From positions 1,922,001 through 1,986,000 of the forward strand of contig OZ251535.1 of the NCBI GenBank assembly GCA_965243165.1: a stretch of 64,000 nucleotides of DNA, in the 5' to 3' direction. Origin of the DNA: CATQHD01 sp965243165. GTDB taxonomy: Bacteria; Actinomycetota; Acidimicrobiia; Spongiisociales; Spongiisociaceae. How positions within the stretch are numbered: position 1 is the stretch's first letter; each line of letters starts with the position of its first letter. The notes under the pieces were generated by a model, which saw only the letters and a list, made by a program, of their open reading frames with translations, was not told the origin of the DNA and did no database searches. A program made the translations under genes and the position numbers. Of the stretch, positions 61,046-64,000 are shown one piece after another.

Positions 61046-61764
61046 AGGGACGCCCTCAGCTCCGGCGTCAGCCGCTGGAAGGCCTCGGCGTATTCCACCT
61101 CCGGCCCCGCCCCGGCGTAGCGGGACTGGAACGCCCGCTGCCGCGCCCGCTCCTCGTAGTGGTCATGCAGGAAGGCCTGGGCGCCCATCGCCTGCATGGC
61201 CTTGCGCTTCGCCCCCCACACCGGGGTTATGTCGAGGAAGATGTCGGGTTTGAAATCGCACAGGTCGGGCTGGTGGGGTTCGAAGGCGTACATCATCGGA
61301 GGGGGGATGGTGGGGAAGGCGGCCGGCGCTCCGCCCGCGCCCGAGGCCAGCAGCCGGGCGCGCCGGGCGGCTTCCGAAGCGGTCGGATGGTCGGGGTTGA
61401 AGGGGTCTTCGGGGGCGTGCACCAGAACGATGTCCGGGGCGGTTTCGATGAAGAGGCCGACCAGCCGCTCGAGGGCCGCCTCGTCCACCGCCAACGGAAA
61501 GTCCCCCAGGTCGAGGGCGACGAAGCGGGCGCCCAGCACCGAAGCGGCGGCGGCGGCTTCCTCGCGCCGGATGCGGCGCACCGCTTCCACCGTCTGGCCG
61601 GGCTGCCGCCAGAGGGAACCCGACTCCCCGCGCTCGCCGTAGGAGAGGGAAACCACGGCCGCCTCCCCCCCGGCGGCGGTGTGGAGGGCGACCGCGCCGG
61701 CGGCCCGCCACACGAAGTCGGCGGCGTGGGCGCTGACCACGAGCATCGAGCGGGGGCCGGGCAA
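61042..61764 (-). CDS. galB: PIG-L-fold protein resembling 4-oxalomesaconate hydratase (GalB)
   Basis: This 240-aa LmbE/PIG-L-fold protein reads VVSAHAADFVWRAAGAVALH where deacetylases have AHPDDE. That SAHAADFVWR variant, with LSYGERGES, RKAMQAMGAQ and YAFEPHQPDLCDFKP, is the signature I associate with GalB, the Zn-dependent 4-oxalomesaconate hydratase of gallate/protocatechuate 4,5-cleavage. That reaction fits the extradiol dioxygenase gene only 3 bp upstream. Zinc ligands are expected at the first His and the later HPTAS-type His (DHPTASEAAR). Specific substrate inferred. Confidence 0.82.
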   Translation of the reverse strand: MPGPRSMLVVSAHAADFVWRAAGAVALHTAAGGEAAVVSLSYGERGESGSLWRQPGQTVEAVRRIRREEAAAAASVLGARFVALDLGDFPLAVDEAALERLVGLFIETAPDIVLVHAPEDPFNPDHPTASEAARRARLLASGAGGAPAAFPTIPPPMMYAFEPHQPDLCDFKPDIFLDITPVWGAKRKAMQAMGAQAFLHDHYEERARQRAFQSRYAGAGPEVEYAEAFQRLTPELRASL

Positions 61765-61767
61765 GAA

Positions 61768-62757
61768 TCAGCTCCAGACGGCGGCGCACATGGCGGTACC
61801 GGTCCCGGCCGGGGTGCGGTAGCCGGGGACGTACTCGATCACCTCCATGCCGAGGCCGGCCTCGGTGCAGGCGCCCCCCGCCGCGATCCAGCACAGCCCC
61901 TCCGAGGTCCCCGACACGTAGTCCTCGGCCTCCAGGGCGCCCACCCGGGCGTCGTCGCCGGAGGCCGCCGCCTCGAGCATGGCGCGGTCGATGGACTCGT
62001 CGATCACGAAGTGGCTCAGGCCGCCGGAGGCGATCACAGCCACCCGGATGTCCTTCGGGCAGGCGGCGATGGATGCGGCCAGGGCCTTGCCGAACTCCCA
62101 GCAGCGGGCGGGGGTGGGCGTGTTGGGCGGGAAGTAGGTGTTGAAGATCACCGGCACCATCGGGATGGGTTCCCGGCCGCGGTCCATCAGCCGGTTGCGG
62201 ACGGCGATGAAGGGATGGCCGGCCGACTGGCCTTCCGGCGCCGCCTTGACCTGCGCTGCGTCGAACCCCCGCCGGTTGAGGTCGGTGATGAGGAACTCCC
62301 CCAGCTCGGCGTCGCACGGGTAGGTCTCCGGTTTCTCGCCGAACAGGGCCCAGGCGGCCGGTTCCACCGCCGGGAAGATCCAGTCGGGCGGGAAGGCGTC
62401 GATGGTCTCCCCCCAGTAGACGGCGAAGGTGGGCATGCTCTGCTCAGAGAACAGCTCATGGTGGTCGTCGCCCACGATCACCACCGCGTCGGGGTCCGCC
62501 TCCGCCAAGGCGGTGGACAGCCGCGCCACCCCGTCGTTGATGCGGCGGTACTTGTCGGCCCACACCTCGTCGTTCACCTGCTCGGCCACCCCTTCGGCGG
62601 CGCGGGCGGCCACCAGGTCCTCGTAGTCCCACCGCTTGCGCTTCCAGATCAGCGGGAAGGCGGTGGCGTCCCGGGAGGCGTACTCCGCCCAGTGCTCGCT
62701 CGACATACTCATCTGCGGGGTATGCGACATCCCCAGCCCCAGCACCAACTCCGCCAT
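61768..62757 (-). CDS. ligB: Class III extradiol ring-cleavage dioxygenase (LigB family)
   Basis: The 329-aa LigB-type enzyme shows GLGMSHTPQM (first metal His at position 12), VVIVGDDHHELFSEQSMPTF (His pair near residue 100), HPFIAVRNRLM and VIASGGLSHFVID, the pattern of protocatechuate 4,5-dioxygenase beta/gallate dioxygenase relatives using Fe(II). No separate LigA-type small subunit is visible next to it. It is the promoter-proximal gene of the catabolic operon and lies close to the HpaB-type hydroxylase at the window end, suggesting ring hydroxylation followed by meta-type cleavage. Confidence 0.87.
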   Translation of the reverse strand: MAELVLGLGMSHTPQMSMSSEHWAEYASRDATAFPLIWKRKRWDYEDLVAARAAEGVAEQVNDEVWADKYRRINDGVARLSTALAEADPDAVVIVGDDHHELFSEQSMPTFAVYWGETIDAFPPDWIFPAVEPAAWALFGEKPETYPCDAELGEFLITDLNRRGFDAAQVKAAPEGQSAGHPFIAVRNRLMDRGREPIPMVPVIFNTYFPPNTPTPARCWEFGKALAASIAACPKDIRVAVIASGGLSHFVIDESIDRAMLEAAASGDDARVGALEAEDYVSGTSEGLCWIAAGGACTEAGLGMEVIEYVPGYRTPAGTGTAMCAAVWS

Positions 62758-62904
62758 CTCGTTCTCCCTCGCCGTCCGGTGGGCCGCCGGTATCTTATCC
62801 GGTAGATTCGAGCGGCCTCATCCGACCAGCACGTTGACCCTCAGGCCCCAGCGCATGACGCGGGACCCCCGGGCCGGCGCCCCGGGATCGAGCAGCGATA
62901 CACC

Positions 62905-63360
62905 CTTGGAAAACAGCTCAACCGAGCTGAGCGGTTGGATGCGGCGGGCGGAGAGAGGCCGTCCTGAACACCGCTTCCGAGTCCCCCTCCGGATCTGGGC
63001 GCCTCCGGGTGAGACCGGAGAATCGAAGCGGTCGAGTCCGCGAAAGATTTCCGAACACACCCCTATACGGAAGCCCCGAAATTTGGTATACCTATTTGGC
63101 TGAAGCACAAACACCGCCGCGAGTTCTGGAGAGGGCGGCGGTCAGAGACGGATCCCGTTCGGTCCGGCCCCGTCGGGCCGGGGGCGGCCTCGTGCGGCCC
63201 GGCGGATTTTCGTTCAAGGAGGCGGCGGCGGGGGATGGGCCCGGGTTTGCCGGCGGCGGGGGCCGATTTTCGCGTTCTTGGGGGCGTTCGGGTTGGAATC
63301 GAACTTCGAGCCAGGATTACAGGGGGGTCTTGCCGGGGGCAGCCTTGGAGATGCCCATCT
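62905..63360 (-). repeat. Dispersed MITE-like repeat, copy F-left (reverse orientation)
   Basis: On the minus strand it begins with AGATGGGCATCTCCAAGG (63360 back to 63343) and contains CTTGAACGAAAATCC, the hairpin at 63113-63142, GTTTGTGCTTCAGCC, GGTATACC, and similarity to copy A as far as GAGCTGTTTTCC. The right-end terminal repeat is missing. Boundary on the low-coordinate side is approximate. Confidence 0.75.
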
Positions 63361-63561
63361 AGATGGGTAGCTCCAAGGTTACCCTGACAAGAACCTCGGT
63401 TGATGATGGTTTGCATTGTTCGACAGGCTCATCTTGCTGGAGATGAGGGCGACAAACCGAACGGCTTGGCCTGCGCGGGCCGGGGTTTGTGGGGAAGAGC
63501 CTGCGTATGCGGCTCGAACAGAGATGTGCACAACCCTCAATCCCTTGGAACTACTCATCTA
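63361..63561 (+). repeat. Dispersed MITE-like repeat, copy F-right (about 200-bp deletion form)
   Basis: It runs from AGATGGGTAGCTCCAAGG (63361-63378) to CCTTGGAACTACTCATCT at about 63541-63558, so it has both terminal inverted repeats but lacks the hairpin core. Its left end abuts the end of F-left head-to-head, forming a 36-bp near-palindrome centred on 63360/63361. Its right end overlaps the stop codon (CTAGAG) of the HpaB-type gene. Confidence 0.75.
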
Positions 63562-64000
63562 GAGGCCGATGAACTCCTCTTCCAGGTATTTTTGGCCTTC
63601 TTGGAGCAGGCGGGCCAGCAGCCGGCGGGCGTCGTCGAGCTGAACGGAGCGGGAGAAGAACGAGGCCACGAACATGGGCTCGCCGATGTAGAAGCGCTCG
63701 TAGTGGGCGAGGCGCATTCCGATGGGGCCGCCGGCGAGATCCCAGGCCAGCTTGGCGATCTGCACCCGCTCCTCGCCGGGCATGCCTTCCGCCCCGGCGA
63801 AGTAGGTGTTGGCGAAGTCGGACACCTCCCCGCGGAACTCGCCGGCGGTGGGGGTGAGCATCAGTCCGGCCGCCCCGGTGCGCTTGATGGTCTCCAGCAT
63901 GGCCGTGTAGAAATCGGGGAAGAGCAGACCGTGGGAGGTGAGGGCGTCGGCGTTCAGGTAGTAGACGCCGTCCTCGTCCACCCGGGGTTCCTCCTCTGCT
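63559..64000 (-). CDS. HpaB-family (4-hydroxyphenylacetate 3-monooxygenase type) C-terminal part
   Basis: This is the last 147 residues of a flavin-dependent hydroxylase or 4-hydroxybutyryl-CoA dehydratase-type protein; the N-terminus lies beyond the window. Visible motifs are GLMLTPTAGEFRGEVSDFAN, TYFAGAEGMPGEERVQIAKL, and AWDLAGGPIGMRLAHYERFY followed by IGEPMF, the usual C-terminal region of this family. With the extradiol dioxygenase next to it on the same strand, a ring-hydroxylating role (FADH2-dependent) is plausible. The stop codon lies in the terminal repeat of the adjacent element. Confidence 0.88.
   Translation of the reverse strand, partial: AEEEPRVDEDGVYYLNADALTSHGLLFPDFYTAMLETIKRTGAAGLMLTPTAGEFRGEVSDFANTYFAGAEGMPGEERVQIAKLAWDLAGGPIGMRLAHYERFYIGEPMFVASFFSRSVQLDDARRLLARLLQEGQKYLEEEFIGL

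Overview
This window comes from a high-GC Gram-positive-type chromosome, most likely an actinobacterium and plausibly an uncultured Acidimicrobiia-like lineage. The evidence is uniformly GC-rich genes with GTG/TTG starts, a dnaK-grpE-dnaJ-hspR operon, a DUF3151 protein, F420/PPOX-type and PhyH-type oxidoreductases, and a secreted SLH-domain protein. The assignment to class is an inference; no rRNA or tRNA gene is visible.

Layout. 1-9.4 kb: the end of an ammonium transporter, aat, a PhyH dioxygenase, a class IV aminotransferase, NAD+ synthetase, a vapBC pair with a frameshifted toxin, tyrA and DAHP synthase, and a small helix-hairpin-helix protein. 9.4-10.4 kb: repeats only. 10.4-14.2 kb: an accessory operon for a molybdenum hydroxylase of the CO-dehydrogenase type (coxD, coxE, two XdhC/CoxI pieces, a MocA-like cytidylyltransferase) without the structural subunits. 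14.3-28.2 kb: a defence-like island. It holds an 884-aa adenine methyltransferase with an N-terminal nuclease-like segment, then an AT-rich three-gene operon (sacsin-type GHKL ATPase with a C-terminal HNH-like domain; a complete ribosomal protein S2 fused through an acidic linker to a second copy of that HNH-like domain; a SNF2 helicase), and then an ORF split by an ISL3-type insertion sequence with a perfect 8-bp target duplication. 28.3-33.3 kb: the hsp70 operon and a CoA-binding protein. 33.3-35.8 kb: metY and metX. 36-47 kb: a fused nucleotidyltransferase toxin-antitoxin-like ORF, a DUF4143 ATPase, a PPOX protein, a TlpA/CcdA redox pair, an MFS and a CDF transporter, an Asp/Glu racemase relative, and a secreted LRR-metzincin-SLH protein. 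47.2-48.8 kb: a Fic protein. 48.8-62.8 kb: one long minus-strand catabolic operon (extradiol dioxygenase, GalB-like hydratase, hydantoinase A and B, peptide-type ABC transporter, amidohydrolase, two SDRs), preceded by the C-terminal part of an HpaB-type hydroxylase.

A family of non-coding repeats of about 200-670 bp is scattered through the intergenic regions. Complete copies have terminal inverted repeats close to AGATGGGTAGCTCCAAGG and an internal hairpin ACCGCCGC...GCGGCGGT. They look like MITE-type elements.

The standout is the S2-HNH fusion inside the defence-like operon: a GC-rich housekeeping domain embedded in AT-rich foreign DNA, read in frame with a nuclease-like domain and spaced like a co-transcribed operon. 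It is either a real capture event, and so an undescribed anti-phage architecture, or an assembly chimera. Read mapping across 20.79 kb and 21.7 kb would decide.
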